A stretch of 64,000 bases of DNA from Mesorhizobium zhangyense (lineage in GTDB: Bacteria > Pseudomonadota > Alphaproteobacteria > Rhizobiales > Rhizobiaceae). Below the pieces are notes generated by a model that was not told the origin of the DNA, did no database searches, and was given only the letters and a program-made list of their open reading frames with translations. Position numbers and translations under genes: made by a program. The DNA lies in NCBI RefSeq assembly GCF_011045115.1, contig NZ_JAAKZG010000017.1, forward strand, positions 45,436 to 109,435, read 5' to 3'. Below are positions 1-8,541 of the stretch, piece by piece (position 1 is the first letter of the stretch; the number at the start of each line of letters is the position of its first letter).

Positions 1-1041
1 CAAACGGTGATCGTAACCAACACGAGCCTTACGGGTGAGGGCAGCCTGACCGCGAGAGTGTCCGGAATTTTAGGCGATACGCTGAAAAACACCGTCACCG
101 GCATACGCGCGAACTCGCCGCGTCAGGATGTCGTTCGCATCGCGACGGCACTCCGCAGCAGGGGTGTCGAGGCAGTGGTCGCGATCGGCGGCGGCTCGGT
201 AGTCGAGGCCGTGAAGGCCGCGCGCATCTGCCTGACAAACAATGTGCGCAACGCTGCCGACCTCGATCGCCTGAAGACGGCAACCACGGCGGCGTCACCG
301 CGCCCTTATCTGATTTCAATTCCGACGACGCTTTCGGGTGCCGAATACACGCAATATGCCGGGATCACGGATGAGCGGACCGGCGTCAAGGACGCTTTTC
401 ATCATCAGGATCTGGCGCCCGACGCTGTCATTCTCGATCCGGAAATGACCCTCGCTACACCCCGACAGCTTTGGTTGAGCACCGGCCTGCGCGCGATCGA
501 CCATGCAGTTGAAACATGGTGCGCCAAGAAGCCGACGCCTTACTCGGATGCGACATCGCTCTATGCTGCGCGCGTGCTTGCCCGCTGGCTGCCGGTAAGC
601 AGCAAAGAGCCGGAGAATCTGGAGGCTCGGCTGGCTTGCCAGGTCGCAGCCTGGATGTCGATCCAGGGTGCGACTGTTGGCGTACCCCATGGCGCAAGCC
701 ATGGCATCGGTCATGCACTCAGCGCCGTCACCGGCATGACGCATGGCATCACCTCCTGCATCATGCTTCCGCATGTGCTCCGCTATAATCTCCCCGTCTC
801 GCGAGAGCGGCAAGACATTCTGGCGATGACGATGGGCCGGCCCGGTGAGCAACTGGCGGATATCGTATCGGGCATCGTTGCCGATCTCAGCCTTCCCGGA
901 AGATTGCGCGATGCAGGCGTCGAACGTGACCAGATCCCGGCAATCGCGAAGGCTGCGCTTGCAAACCCACGCATCAAGGCCAACATCCGCGCCATCGAGA
1001 GCGAGCGCGAGATGACTGGCATCATCAAAGCGGCTTTCTGA
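1..1041 (+). CDS. Iron-containing alcohol dehydrogenase / maleylacetate reductase family, 5'-partial
   Basis: NAD(P)-dependent dehydrogenase of the Fe-ADH superfamily. The reading frame is open to the first base of the window, so the N-terminal strand is missing (about 30 residues, judged from family length near 350-380; 346 are visible). Seen: the nucleotide-binding AIGGGSVVEA motif, the IPTTLSGAE segment, and metal-site histidines in DHAVE and HGASHGIGHALS. Maleylacetate reductases of chloroaromatic and hydroxyquinol pathways belong to this family, which would suit an aromatic catabolic island, but general alcohol dehydrogenases share the same motifs. A GTG at position 7 is probably internal rather than the true start. 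Confidence 0.85.
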   Translation, partial: QTVIVTNTSLTGEGSLTARVSGILGDTLKNTVTGIRANSPRQDVVRIATALRSRGVEAVVAIGGGSVVEAVKAARICLTNNVRNAADLDRLKTATTAASPRPYLISIPTTLSGAEYTQYAGITDERTGVKDAFHHQDLAPDAVILDPEMTLATPRQLWLSTGLRAIDHAVETWCAKKPTPYSDATSLYAARVLARWLPVSSKEPENLEARLACQVAAWMSIQGATVGVPHGASHGIGHALSAVTGMTHGITSCIMLPHVLRYNLPVSRERQDILAMTMGRPGEQLADIVSGIVADLSLPGRLRDAGVERDQIPAIAKAALANPRIKANIRAIESEREMTGIIKAAF

Positions 1042-1060
1042 AGCGGCCAACGTTGGCTAG

Positions 1061-1161
1061 AGCAATTCCAGGAAAAGTGTGAACCGGTTTTCCGTCCGGA
1101 ATTGCGTAGAATAAAAACCTAGAGCGGTTCAACGATTCTATCAAAAACTGAACCGCTCTAG
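1061..1161. repeat. Intergenic double-hairpin repeat typical of Rhizobiales
   Basis: Two adjacent dyads. The first pairs GCAATTCC (1062-1069) with GGAATTGC (1098-1105), and inside it GGAAAA (1071-1076) with TTTTCC (1088-1093). The second is a perfect 13-bp inverted repeat, CTAGAGCGGTTCA (1119-1131) and TGAACCGCTCTAG (1149-1161), around a 17-nt loop; its right arm carries the stop codon of the DUF3237 gene. Elements of this wording are common between genes in Mesorhizobium and relatives (from memory). It probably ends transcription of both convergent genes. Confidence 0.7.
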
Positions 1162-1622
1162 AGAATCTCGAAGACCTCGTAAACGGCGCCCTCGGCGGTT
1201 CGATAGCCTGCGCCGATGGCCAGTATGCCGTTTAGCCAAAGCAGGCGAGGTGCTGCGGTCTCGAATTGGATGATGGTGCGAAAATAATCCTCGCCGTAAG
1301 CCACGGCTTCCGAATTCTTGTACCGCTCCATAATTTCCGGCGGGCCGTGGCGGCGGCCGACATAGGTCATGTAGATGAGTTCGCTCTCGTCGGTTTCGAG
1401 GACGAGCCGCACGTCGAGATGCATGCCGCCATCCGGCCGCATCATCAGGAAATCGCCGCCGCCAGGCAGGACCTTCCCATTGAGACGCTGACCTTGGAAG
1501 GTACCGCCTGTAACGAAGACCACCCGCCTCTGGTACCCGACCGGGACCGCGCCGATATGGGTAGCCCCATTGGCGGTATGAGCCCACATGCCGAACAGCG
1601 GACGAAGCTTCACCTCGACCAT
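1158..1622 (-). CDS. DUF3237 family protein
   Basis: A 154-residue DUF3237-type beta-barrel protein of unknown biochemical role; relatives often lie in aromatic or steroid catabolic clusters. The start at 1622 is preceded by AAAGGATGCGAA, a good ribosome site; the longer upstream frame has no supporting features. Seen: a glycine-rich GGTFQGQRLNGKVLPGGGDF segment and conserved RPDGGMHLDVR. It diverges from the SDR gene at 1881, and the intergenic region carries one of the GTCCC-N8-GGGAC palindromes (1680-1697). No catalytic function can be assigned. Confidence 0.8.
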   Translation of the reverse strand: MVEVKLRPLFGMWAHTANGATHIGAVPVGYQRRVVFVTGGTFQGQRLNGKVLPGGGDFLMMRPDGGMHLDVRLVLETDESELIYMTYVGRRHGPPEIMERYKNSEAVAYGEDYFRTIIQFETAAPRLLWLNGILAIGAGYRTAEGAVYEVFEIL

Positions 1623-1679
1623 TTCGCATCCTTTCGCGATTGCACGGCGAGAGGATGCAGCAAGCACGGGTTGGCCACG

Positions 1680-1697
1680 GTCCCTAGCGTCGGGGAC
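1680..1697. promoter_or_regulatory. Palindromic operator candidate S1 (GTCCC-N8-GGGAC)
   Basis: GTCCC TAGCGTCG GGGAC, followed by A. It lies between divergent DUF3237 (start 1622) and SDR (start 1881). It is an exact core match to sites S6 and S9. Confidence 0.6.
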
Positions 1698-1880
1698 ATA
1701 TCTGCGACCGGGCGACGCTAGAGTTCGTTGATAGCCCGAGACATTGGCGGAGCGTTCATTGATGTCGGGTTGATCCTCCCAGTGCGCCGTTGGCGAAATC
1801 CAGCGGCGCACGACGCACATTCAAATTCAATGGGCGGGACACCGAACCTGGTGCTGCCCGCTAGTTCTGGAACAGGCAGC

Positions 1881-2705
1881 ATGATGAATTACGGTTTGAA
1901 AGATCGCGTCGTGTGCATAACCGGCGGAGCTTCCGGCATCGGCAGGGCGGGCGCACTTGCTCTGGCAAGAGACGGCGCGCATGTGGCCATTGCGGATCTT
2001 CGTCACGATGACATCGACAAGGTTCTCGCTGAAATCCGTGCCTTCGGAGTGAAGGCCACGGGCTATGCCCTGGACGTGCGCGACGAGGAGGGGACCAAAC
2101 AAGCCGTAGACATGTTCGAGAAGGAACTTGGCCCGATCGATGGATTGTTTGCCTGCGCCGGGATTTCCCGTACTGCGCCAGCCGAGGCACTGGATGAGCG
2201 GGATTTTTCCGATGTGATCGATGTCAATTTGAAGGGCCTTTTTTTCACCTGTCGCGAAATCGGCGGCCGTATGATCAAGCGCGGCAAGGGTTCGATGGTC
2301 TTGATAGGTTCTCTTGACGGACTTGGCGGTCATGCTGGCCGAACCCACTACGTTGCTTCAAAACACGCTGTCGGCGGCGTGGCCAAGAATCTGGCGATCG
2401 AATGGGGGCGGCACGGCATTCGCGTCAATTGCATCGCGCCGGCTTTCGTGGACACCCCGCTTCTGCGTGCGAACATGCCTCCGAGTTTCATCGAAAACAT
2501 CAATGACCGCACGCCCCTTGGTCGCATGGGAATGCCGGAGGAAATGGCAAGTGCGGCTCTGATGCTTCTCTCCGACGCAGCGTCATACATTACCGGCGTC
2601 GTGCTGCCGATCGATGGCGGGCTTACCTCGGGGTTCTTCACGCGTAAGCAGGGTGGCGACTACGCCTCGAAAAAACTCCTGGAAGCGGGTGTTTATTCCG
2701 AATAG
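1881..2705 (+). CDS. SDR family oxidoreductase
   Basis: Classical short-chain dehydrogenase, 274 residues, NAD(P)(H)-dependent oxidation or reduction of an alcohol/ketone. Seen: cofactor motif TGGASGIG near residue 14, acidic residue in IADL, and the catalytic triad as Ser in IGSLDG and Tyr/Lys in YVASK. The two in-frame ATGs at 1881 and 1884 align with the usual SDR N-terminus; an upstream open frame back to 1728 is ignored. The C-terminus is about 20 residues longer than minimal SDRs. It is followed by the NTF2-like gene at 2775, probably in one transcript. Substrate unknown. Confidence 0.9.
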   Translation: MMNYGLKDRVVCITGGASGIGRAGALALARDGAHVAIADLRHDDIDKVLAEIRAFGVKATGYALDVRDEEGTKQAVDMFEKELGPIDGLFACAGISRTAPAEALDERDFSDVIDVNLKGLFFTCREIGGRMIKRGKGSMVLIGSLDGLGGHAGRTHYVASKHAVGGVAKNLAIEWGRHGIRVNCIAPAFVDTPLLRANMPPSFIENINDRTPLGRMGMPEEMASAALMLLSDAASYITGVVLPIDGGLTSGFFTRKQGGDYASKKLLEAGVYSE

Positions 2706-2774
2706 GCAATGTGGATGCGTCCGCTTGTGGGCGCGGTCTTTCCTTTCTTCTGCCTGACCCTGAAGGTGCAAAAA

Positions 2775-3227
2775 ATGCCTGACACTCAGCTTCCCGTCGC
2801 CGATGAACTGGCGCTTCGCAATCTCCTTGCGCGCTATGCGCATTTTGCCGACGCGGGCGATCTGGAGGCATTTGCGGGGCTGTTTGTGGAGGATGGCAGC
2901 TGGACGCGAGAGAATTCGCCGCCTGTCGCGCATGGTGGCTCGGGGTTACCCTCCGAAACCGTAGTCGGTCATGAAAAACTAAAAGAGATGATCGAGAATT
3001 CGATCATCAAACGGTTTGACCGAAAGTTCCGCCATCAGATGACCGATGTGCTGATCGAACGTGGGAACGGGCCAAACGAGGCCAAAGGACTCTGCCGCGC
3101 GCTGATCACCGACTGGCGCGACGGGCCGGGAAAGATCGCCATGTGTGGGACTTACACCTCGACCTTCGCGCGCACGCCGGCTGGCTGGCGTTTCAAGAGC
3201 GTCAGCGTAAATGTGCTGCCGGCCTGA
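2775..3227 (+). CDS. SnoaL-like / NTF2-fold protein
   Basis: A 150-residue cone-fold protein. The N-terminal helix region ELALRNLLARYAHFADAGD followed by F-x-x-LFVEDGSW is typical of SnoaL_4-type proteins, which include dehydratases, isomerases and ring-hydroxylating beta-subunit relatives as well as non-enzymatic members. Start at 2775 because GAAGG lies 8 nt upstream (2762-2766) and homology begins there. It follows the SDR gene by 69 nt. Catalytic residues cannot be assigned; one of five such proteins in the catabolic island. Confidence 0.75.
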   Translation: MPDTQLPVADELALRNLLARYAHFADAGDLEAFAGLFVEDGSWTRENSPPVAHGGSGLPSETVVGHEKLKEMIENSIIKRFDRKFRHQMTDVLIERGNGPNEAKGLCRALITDWRDGPGKIAMCGTYTSTFARTPAGWRFKSVSVNVLPA

Positions 3228-3237
3228 AGCGGCCGGC
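3218..3237. terminator. Stem-loop between convergent genes
   Basis: GCCGGCC (3218-3224) pairs perfectly with GGCCGGC (3231-3237) around a 6-nt loop, overlapping the stop of the NTF2-like gene and sitting 3 nt from the end of the convergent NIPSNAP gene. No T-run follows, so intrinsic termination is uncertain. Confidence 0.4.
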
Positions 3238-3239
3238 AT

Positions 3240-3989
3240 TCAGGGGCGTGGAGCGAGATTGGCCTGCGGAACTCCGTAGGAAATCGGCCGCATGATGTGA
3301 ACATCCGTGCCGCGCAGCAATGGCCGGCCGTGAGCGCGCCGCTCGGCTTCGCGGGTGGCTATGATCGCATCATCACTCTGGTGCTCCCGATACGCCTGTT
3401 GCATCGTCGTAGCGTCTGGCCATGCAAGTATGGTCACGGCCTGGTTGACGCGTGTGCCGAACCACGTCGCGAACACGCCAAGCACTCTGGCACCGCGAGC
3501 AATCAGGAATGGAAGGTCATGCTGCGCCAGCGCTTCATGCGCCTTGTTTGGGTCCTGATTGAGCACATCATGAAAGCGCAGCTCATGCACTCCCTCAATC
3601 GGCCCCGAGGCTTTGGTATCCTTGAACTGTGCCCAGACGGGTGAGGGACGCAGAATGAAGATATTCGACCGATCAACCCTTTGTTGCCCGGCATAGTTCG
3701 CGCCGAGCTTCTCGATCCATTCGGGGTCTGCATAGAAGCGCTTCCACGCCTGCATGCGCTCGTCGAGATTGGTCCAGGGGAGAATATAGGCATAGAGCGG
3801 CGCCAGCGGGCCAGCATGGCTCTCCCAGAAGCCAAGCGGCCTGGGAATGCCGTTTCGTGCGAAGATCGCCGGCACCTGCACACCCATCAGATCGTGAAAC
3901 TCCGGCATGCGCGTCGGGATCATCTGGTAGAGCCGGAGCTCGTAGTATTCGTCGATTGTAATGGCGGGAGAGAGTTGCGCAGCACTCAT
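3240..3989 (-). CDS. NIPSNAP family protein (two-domain)
   Basis: A 249-residue protein with two NIPSNAP (dimeric alpha-beta barrel) modules: the first from EYYELRLYQMIPTRM to about residue 115, the second from GVHELRFHDVL onward. It overlaps the upstream paralogue at 4738-3986 by four bases (ATGA), so translation is coupled. It is the last gene of a minus-strand run that starts with the ferredoxin reductase at 6972. The bacterial family has no settled function; the repeated pairing with P450 genes here suggests an accessory or small-molecule-binding role in the same pathway (inference). Confidence 0.8.
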   Translation of the reverse strand: MSAAQLSPAITIDEYYELRLYQMIPTRMPEFHDLMGVQVPAIFARNGIPRPLGFWESHAGPLAPLYAYILPWTNLDERMQAWKRFYADPEWIEKLGANYAGQQRVDRSNIFILRPSPVWAQFKDTKASGPIEGVHELRFHDVLNQDPNKAHEALAQHDLPFLIARGARVLGVFATWFGTRVNQAVTILAWPDATTMQQAYREHQSDDAIIATREAERRAHGRPLLRGTDVHIMRPISYGVPQANLAPRP

Positions 3990-4738
3990 CGAGAGACTCC
4001 GAAATTGGCTAGCGGGGTATTCCAGGGCATGGGCTCAAGCAGATACTGGTCAAGTGTGCCGATGAGACCCCGGCCGTAACGGGCGAATTCCTTTTGCCTT
4101 TGCGCGGCGATTTTTGGGTCGCGATCCATTTCTGACCAGGCGCGATGCTGGGTTTCAAGATCCGGCCACGCAAGCATGGTGACGAACATCGGCCGTTCAG
4201 GCCCAATGACCACTTCGAATACGCCAAGCAGGCGCGCGCCAAGCACCTGCAACGCCGGCAGGTCCACTTCGCCGAGAACGTCTGCCGCATGGGCCTGCGA
4301 TCCATTGAGAACATGCTGGATGCGCATCTCGTGTACGCCACCGACGGGTTGCGAGGCTTCGTCCACGCGCGCCGTTGCCCATGCCGGCGAAGGATCGAGC
4401 AGCCAGTTCTCGATGCTGTCGACAAGCGGCATTCCGTCCGTGAGTTCCGCGCGTCGCGCTCGCCAGAACGGATCGGTCCAGAAGCGGGGAAAACGCTCGT
4501 CGCGCTGCGTGAGGCTGTCCCACTTCATGATGTAGAGGAACGCCGGTGTACGGCGTCCACTCAGCGCCGTCCAGGATCCGATCGGCTTCGGCACACCATA
4601 CCGTTCCCACAGCGACTCCGTGTGGACAGGTGGGCCGCCCGGCACATCCGGCGCGCCAGCGATCGCCATGTCGTAGACCAGCGCCAGTTCCGAGGCCATG
4701 CGCCCATGCGCGACCGAATAGAAGCGAAATTCATACAT
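3986..4738 (-). CDS. NIPSNAP family protein (two-domain)
   Basis: A 250-residue paralogue of the next gene, with the same layout: N-terminal YEFRFYSVAHGRM module and second GVHEMRIQHVLNG module, and shared WxSLTQRDERFPRFWTDPFW-type aromatic segments. Start at 4738 has GAGG about 6 nt upstream. The stop overlaps the start of the following NIPSNAP gene by ATGA. Part of the 6972 to 3240 operon. A heterodimer of the two paralogues is plausible from coupling, but unproven. Confidence 0.8.
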   Translation of the reverse strand: MYEFRFYSVAHGRMASELALVYDMAIAGAPDVPGGPPVHTESLWERYGVPKPIGSWTALSGRRTPAFLYIMKWDSLTQRDERFPRFWTDPFWRARRAELTDGMPLVDSIENWLLDPSPAWATARVDEASQPVGGVHEMRIQHVLNGSQAHAADVLGEVDLPALQVLGARLLGVFEVVIGPERPMFVTMLAWPDLETQHRAWSEMDRDPKIAAQRQKEFARYGRGLIGTLDQYLLEPMPWNTPLANFGVSR

Positions 4739-4777
4739 GGGCGGCCTCGAAGGTTTTCGAACAGGTTGGATCAGGCG

Positions 4778-5239
4778 TCAGTGTTTGATGGCGCCATCCC
4801 CGACCAGAAAACCCTCGAAGGCTTTCTGGAACACCAGCGGATTGAAATATTCCCTGAGCGAGGCGATCTTGCCGTCGCGAAGGCCGAAGATCATCACGTA
4901 GCGTTGATCATAGATGCGACCGGTTTCCGGCACTTCGCTTTTACCATTCGCCTCGACGATCACGCTGTTTCCATCTTCACTTTCATGGATGTCATGAATG
5001 GTAAACACATGGCCGCGTCGTTTGGTCAGAACCGTGCGGTAGTGGAAGACAATCCGCTCCTTTCCGCTGAATTCCTTGTCCAGCCCCTTCAGGTCCGGAA
5101 CAAACGGATTCTCCTGCGTGGCGTCGTCGGTGAAAAGCTCACCCCAGGCGTCGAACTGCTTGGTCATCAGAAGGGTATAGAATTTGAGGATCGTCTCCTC
5201 AGTCTTCGTGCGTGGCGACATTTCATCTGCGCGTGGCAT
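4778..5239 (-). CDS. SnoaL-like / NTF2-fold protein, tandem copy 2
   Basis: A 153-residue NTF2-fold protein starting MPRADEM. Start 5239 is chosen over 5245 because GGAGA is six bases from it and the paralogue at 5709 begins with the same seven residues. Seen: FTDDATQENPF, a central HVFTIHDIHESEDGN strand, and a RIYDQRYVMIFGLRDGKI segment. It is clearly a duplicate of the gene just upstream, sharing GRxYDQRYVxIFxLRDGKI and FNPxxFQKAF. Function unknown; isomerase/dehydratase activity is possible in this fold. Confidence 0.78.
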   Translation of the reverse strand: MPRADEMSPRTKTEETILKFYTLLMTKQFDAWGELFTDDATQENPFVPDLKGLDKEFSGKERIVFHYRTVLTKRRGHVFTIHDIHESEDGNSVIVEANGKSEVPETGRIYDQRYVMIFGLRDGKIASLREYFNPLVFQKAFEGFLVGDGAIKH

Positions 5240-5250
5240 TGGCATTCTCC

Positions 5251-5709
5251 TCAGTGTTTTCCGCCCACGCCGACCGTGAAGCCGTCGAACGCCTTCTGGA
5301 AGATGATCGGGTTGAAGTGCTCGCGGTTGAGCACGATCTTGCCGTCGCGCAGCTTGAAGATGAACACATAACGCTGATCGTAGAGGCGACCGGTTTCGCC
5401 GACAGTGCTTTTGCCGCGAGCCTCCACCACGATCACGTCGGGATCGGCGGTCTGGTGCAGATGATCGATGTGGAAGACGTGATCCCGGCGATTGGGAATG
5501 GATTTGTTGTAATGGCGAAGCAGCGTTTCCTTGCCGTGCCAGGTCGATTCCAGACCGTCAACTCCAGCCGCGAAAGGCATGTCCTGAACGGCGTCATCTG
5601 CCCAGAGATCGGCGAAGGCGTTCAGGTCCTTCTTCATCAAATTCTGAAAAAAGCCGAGAACGATTTTCTCATTGTCGTTACGGCCGGTCATTTCATCTGC
5701 ACGTGGCAT
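5251..5709 (-). CDS. SnoaL-like / NTF2-fold protein, tandem copy 1
   Basis: A 152-residue NTF2-fold protein, tandem paralogue of 5239-4778, separated from it by 11 bases. GGAGAGATAAGCA precedes the ATG. Motifs: LWADDAVQDMPF, HVFHIDHLHQTADPD, GRLYDQRYVFIFKLRDGKI. It lies 36 nt downstream of the ferredoxin reductase gene in the same operon, so it is probably expressed with the P450 redox chain. Role unknown. Confidence 0.78.
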   Translation of the reverse strand: MPRADEMTGRNDNEKIVLGFFQNLMKKDLNAFADLWADDAVQDMPFAAGVDGLESTWHGKETLLRHYNKSIPNRRDHVFHIDHLHQTADPDVIVVEARGKSTVGETGRLYDQRYVFIFKLRDGKIVLNREHFNPIIFQKAFDGFTVGVGGKH

Positions 5710-5745
5710 TGCTTATCTCTCCTTTATGTCTCGACGGTTCGCGCC

Positions 5746-6972
5746 TTACCGATTGGCAGCTTCCCAGGCGCGAAGATCGAAGCCCTCCGCTGCTGCGTCC
5801 TTGGGCAACAAAGTTGGTTGACGGGCCAGCAGTTTGCGGGCTGCCATGAAGTCTCCGGCCCGGTTGACCGATTCCGTCGCGATGAGGTGTCCGCGCTTGA
5901 ACAGCAGGATCGTGAAGCTCTTGTCTGAGGGGTTGCCCAGTTTGACGGTGGTGTCATGGCCGGTGGAAAGCCCGACCATCTGGAGTTTCAGGTCACCCTG
6001 ATCGGTCCAGAACCACGGCACCGCGGCGTAAGGCGCGGCCTTGCCGACAAGCCTGGCCGCAACAGCCCGCCCCTGGTCGGCAGCGTTCTGGACCGATTCC
6101 AGCCTGATCGGGCTGCCGGCATGCTGGCTCGGAAACATGGCGCAATCGCCGATGGCGGAGATCGTCGGATCGGAGGTCAGCAGGTAGGAATCGACCTTGA
6201 TGCCGTTTTCGATGTCGAGCCCGGCCTCTGCGGCGAGTTGCACATTCGGCAGAACGCCGATGCCGAAAACTACAAGATCCGCCGGCAGCTTTCGCCCGCC
6301 TGTCAATTCGACGCCGGTGACCTTGCCTTCCGCGCCCTCGATCCGGGTGAGACCCTGGCGGAAATCCAGGTTGATGCCCCAGCCTGTATGTGCGGCGGTG
6401 AAGAAATCCGACATTTCCTTCGACACCGCACGGGCCATGGGGCGATCGGCGAGTTCGAGAACATGTACTTGCGCGCCGCCAGCTCGGGCTACCGCCGCGA
6501 ATTCGAGGCCGATGAAGCCTGCACCAACCACCACGACATTGCGCGCTTGTTTGAGTCTCGACCCCAGCGCATCCGCATCGGCGAGGTCTTTCAGGCCGAA
6601 GACGCCATCGAGCTCGGCACCCGGAACTGGAAGCGCTCGGTTATGGGCGCCGGTCGCCAGCACCAGATGATCGTAGTCCAGTGACGATCCCGAGCGAAGC
6701 GTCACTCTGCGGTTCGTTCGGTCGAGCGCCGTCACCTGATCGCTGACAAGCTCGATGTGGTTGTCGCAGAAGAATTTTTCGGGGCGGAAGCACAGGCCGG
6801 CGACATCCGTTTTGCCAAGCAGATAAGCCTTGGAGAGCGGTGGGCGTTGATAGGGGACGCCCGGCTCGTCGCCGATCAAGGTGACCGCACCTTCAAAACC
6901 GTCCTGCCGCAGTGAAGCCGCAGTCTGGAAACCAGCCTGTCCGGCACCGGCAATTACGATTGATTTGAGCAT
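5746..6972 (-). CDS. NAD(P)H-dependent FAD ferredoxin reductase for P450s
   Basis: A 408-residue pyridine-nucleotide disulfide oxidoreductase-fold reductase of the putidaredoxin-reductase/rhodocoxin-reductase type. It carries electrons from NAD(P)H to a [2Fe-2S] ferredoxin. Seen: FAD Rossmann motif GAGQAG (residues 9-14), the PPLSKAYL segment, a second Rossmann motif VVGAGFIGLEFAA for NAD(P), and the FAD-contact AIGDCAMFP. Start at 6972 fits the FAD motif position; the ribosome site is weak. It diverges from P450-1 at 7283. With the ferredoxin at 9780 it supplies a complete class I electron chain for the three P450s. Confidence 0.92.
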   Translation of the reverse strand: MLKSIVIAGAGQAGFQTAASLRQDGFEGAVTLIGDEPGVPYQRPPLSKAYLLGKTDVAGLCFRPEKFFCDNHIELVSDQVTALDRTNRRVTLRSGSSLDYDHLVLATGAHNRALPVPGAELDGVFGLKDLADADALGSRLKQARNVVVVGAGFIGLEFAAVARAGGAQVHVLELADRPMARAVSKEMSDFFTAAHTGWGINLDFRQGLTRIEGAEGKVTGVELTGGRKLPADLVVFGIGVLPNVQLAAEAGLDIENGIKVDSYLLTSDPTISAIGDCAMFPSQHAGSPIRLESVQNAADQGRAVAARLVGKAAPYAAVPWFWTDQGDLKLQMVGLSTGHDTTVKLGNPSDKSFTILLFKRGHLIATESVNRAGDFMAARKLLARQPTLLPKDAAAEGFDLRAWEAANR

Positions 6973-7080
6973 GCTTGTTTCATTGGTGTGATACGGGCTT
7001 TCGGTCGGGAGCGCGAAAGAAAACGGCCATACGAATTTCCTATGGACTGTTCCTTTGACATGTCGTTGCATGGCGGGTGT

Positions 7081-7098
7081 ATCCCTCCCATGAGGGAC
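7081..7098. promoter_or_regulatory. Palindromic operator candidate S2
   Basis: ATCCC TCCCATGA GGGAC in the divergent ferredoxin-reductase/P450-1 promoter region, 109 nt from the reductase start. Same N8 spacing as S1. Confidence 0.6.
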
Positions 7099-7147
7099 GG
7101 ATGCTCCAAGCGCTACAAGAGAAGCGTGGTTTCCCGCGGCAGTCGTA

Positions 7148-7165
7148 ATCCCCAAGAGGGGGGAC
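7148..7165. promoter_or_regulatory. Palindromic operator candidate S3
   Basis: ATCCC CAAGAGGG GGGAC followed by AGACC, 118 nt upstream of the P450-1 start. Second site in the same divergent promoter. Confidence 0.6.
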
Positions 7166-7282
7166 AGACCGCGTGGACGCGTTCTCGCTATGCTGTTGGA
7201 AGGTGGCTTTTCTCGAAAACGCCATTCGATCTAAGCGCTTCGTTTGACGAGCGCAGAACGGATGAGGAATCGGAGACTTTGA

Positions 7283-8497
7283 ATGACTGCAGTGGTGGAT
7301 AGGAACAGGCTAATGGAGGCGCCGGTTCTCGATATCGATCCTTATGCGACCGATGTACTCAAAAACCCTTATCCGTTTCACGAAGAGCTGCGCGAGACTG
7401 GACCGGTCGCGCTGATAAAGCCGCACGGCGTCTATGCCGTCGGACGGCATGTGGAAGCATCGGAAGTGCTGAACGATCCCGTTCGCTTCACTGCGTCGGG
7501 AGGCATCGGCATTCAGGACATCCGCAAGCCAGGTGAATTCCGTGTGCCGAACCGGCTGCTGGAGAACGACCCGCCAAGCCACACCAACATCCGCGGCGTG
7601 CTGTCGAGGTTGCTTTCGCCTATCGTCATTCGTGGATGGCGCGAGCAATTCGAATCTGAAGCGAAGAAGGTTGTGGCGCAGATCGTCGAGATGGGGGAAT
7701 TCGATGGTGTCGAAAATCTTGCCGAAGAGTATGTTCTCCGGGTGTTTCCGGATGCGCTCGGCGTCAAGCTGCCACGAAAGAATGTGCTTGCCATCGGCGA
7801 AATGCGCTTCAACCAAAGCGGCCCCCAGAACGAACTCTACAGAATCGCGATGGAGAAGGCGCAGCCCTATCTCGAATGGTTTGAGAGCAGTACGCAGCGT
7901 GAAAACGTAACGCCTGGCTCAATCAGCGAAACGCTTTTCGTCTGCGAGGACAAGGGCGAAATAGAGCCGGGCATTGCTTCCAACATGGTGCGTTCCTTTA
8001 TCGGCGGCGGCACCGATTCTACGATTACGGGCATTGGCCATACTCTTAATCTGCTCGCGCAGAACCCTGATCAATGGGCGGAACTGAAAGCCAACCCGAA
8101 CAAGGTGAAGTCGGCCTTCGAGGAGGCTTTGCGCATGGAAACGCCATTCCAGGTGACGTATCGCACCACGACGGGCGAAACCGAGCTTTCCGGCGTAAGG
8201 CTTGAACCCGATACCAAGATCGGCGTTTTCCTTGGGGCGGCAAATCGTGACCCGCGCAAATGGCCAAACCCCGACAAGTTCGATGTATCGCGTGATACGG
8301 CAGGCATTCATGTCGGTTTCGGTGTTGGCGCCCATATCTGCATCGGACAGATGATCGCGCGGCTGGAGGCGGAGGCTATCCTCAGGGCGGTCGTCGAAGC
8401 TGTTGACAGGCTGGAGCCCGCCGGCGCCCCACGCTTCCGTCCGATCAACCAGATGCGTCAACTCGACTATCTGCCGTTGCGTGCGATCAGCGGGTGA
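7283..8497 (+). CDS. Cytochrome P450 (CYP199-like), P450-1
   Basis: A 404-residue soluble class I P450. Seen: N-terminal APVLDIDPYATD, the DPPSHTNIRG segment, I-helix GGGTDST (the conserved Thr of the acid-alcohol pair is Ser), ExxR-containing EEALRMETP, and heme loop FGVGAHICIGQ with Cys353. Overall layout resembles CYP199A enzymes, which hydroxylate or O-demethylate para-substituted benzoates (from memory of the family). The substrate is therefore probably a carboxylic acid, but this is inferred. Followed by P450-2 and a ferredoxin on the same strand. Confidence 0.93.
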   Translation: MTAVVDRNRLMEAPVLDIDPYATDVLKNPYPFHEELRETGPVALIKPHGVYAVGRHVEASEVLNDPVRFTASGGIGIQDIRKPGEFRVPNRLLENDPPSHTNIRGVLSRLLSPIVIRGWREQFESEAKKVVAQIVEMGEFDGVENLAEEYVLRVFPDALGVKLPRKNVLAIGEMRFNQSGPQNELYRIAMEKAQPYLEWFESSTQRENVTPGSISETLFVCEDKGEIEPGIASNMVRSFIGGGTDSTITGIGHTLNLLAQNPDQWAELKANPNKVKSAFEEALRMETPFQVTYRTTTGETELSGVRLEPDTKIGVFLGAANRDPRKWPNPDKFDVSRDTAGIHVGFGVGAHICIGQMIARLEAEAILRAVVEAVDRLEPAGAPRFRPINQMRQLDYLPLRAISG

Positions 8498-8541
8498 GTA
8501 TGCACACCAAAGCCCAGGCCGATTTGCGAAAGAGAAATGAA

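Noticed and set aside
4145..5371. Long plus-strand open frame opposite the NIPSNAP and NTF2-like genes
   Set aside because: It is antisense to genes with clear domains and ribosome sites; its composition is that of a shadow frame.
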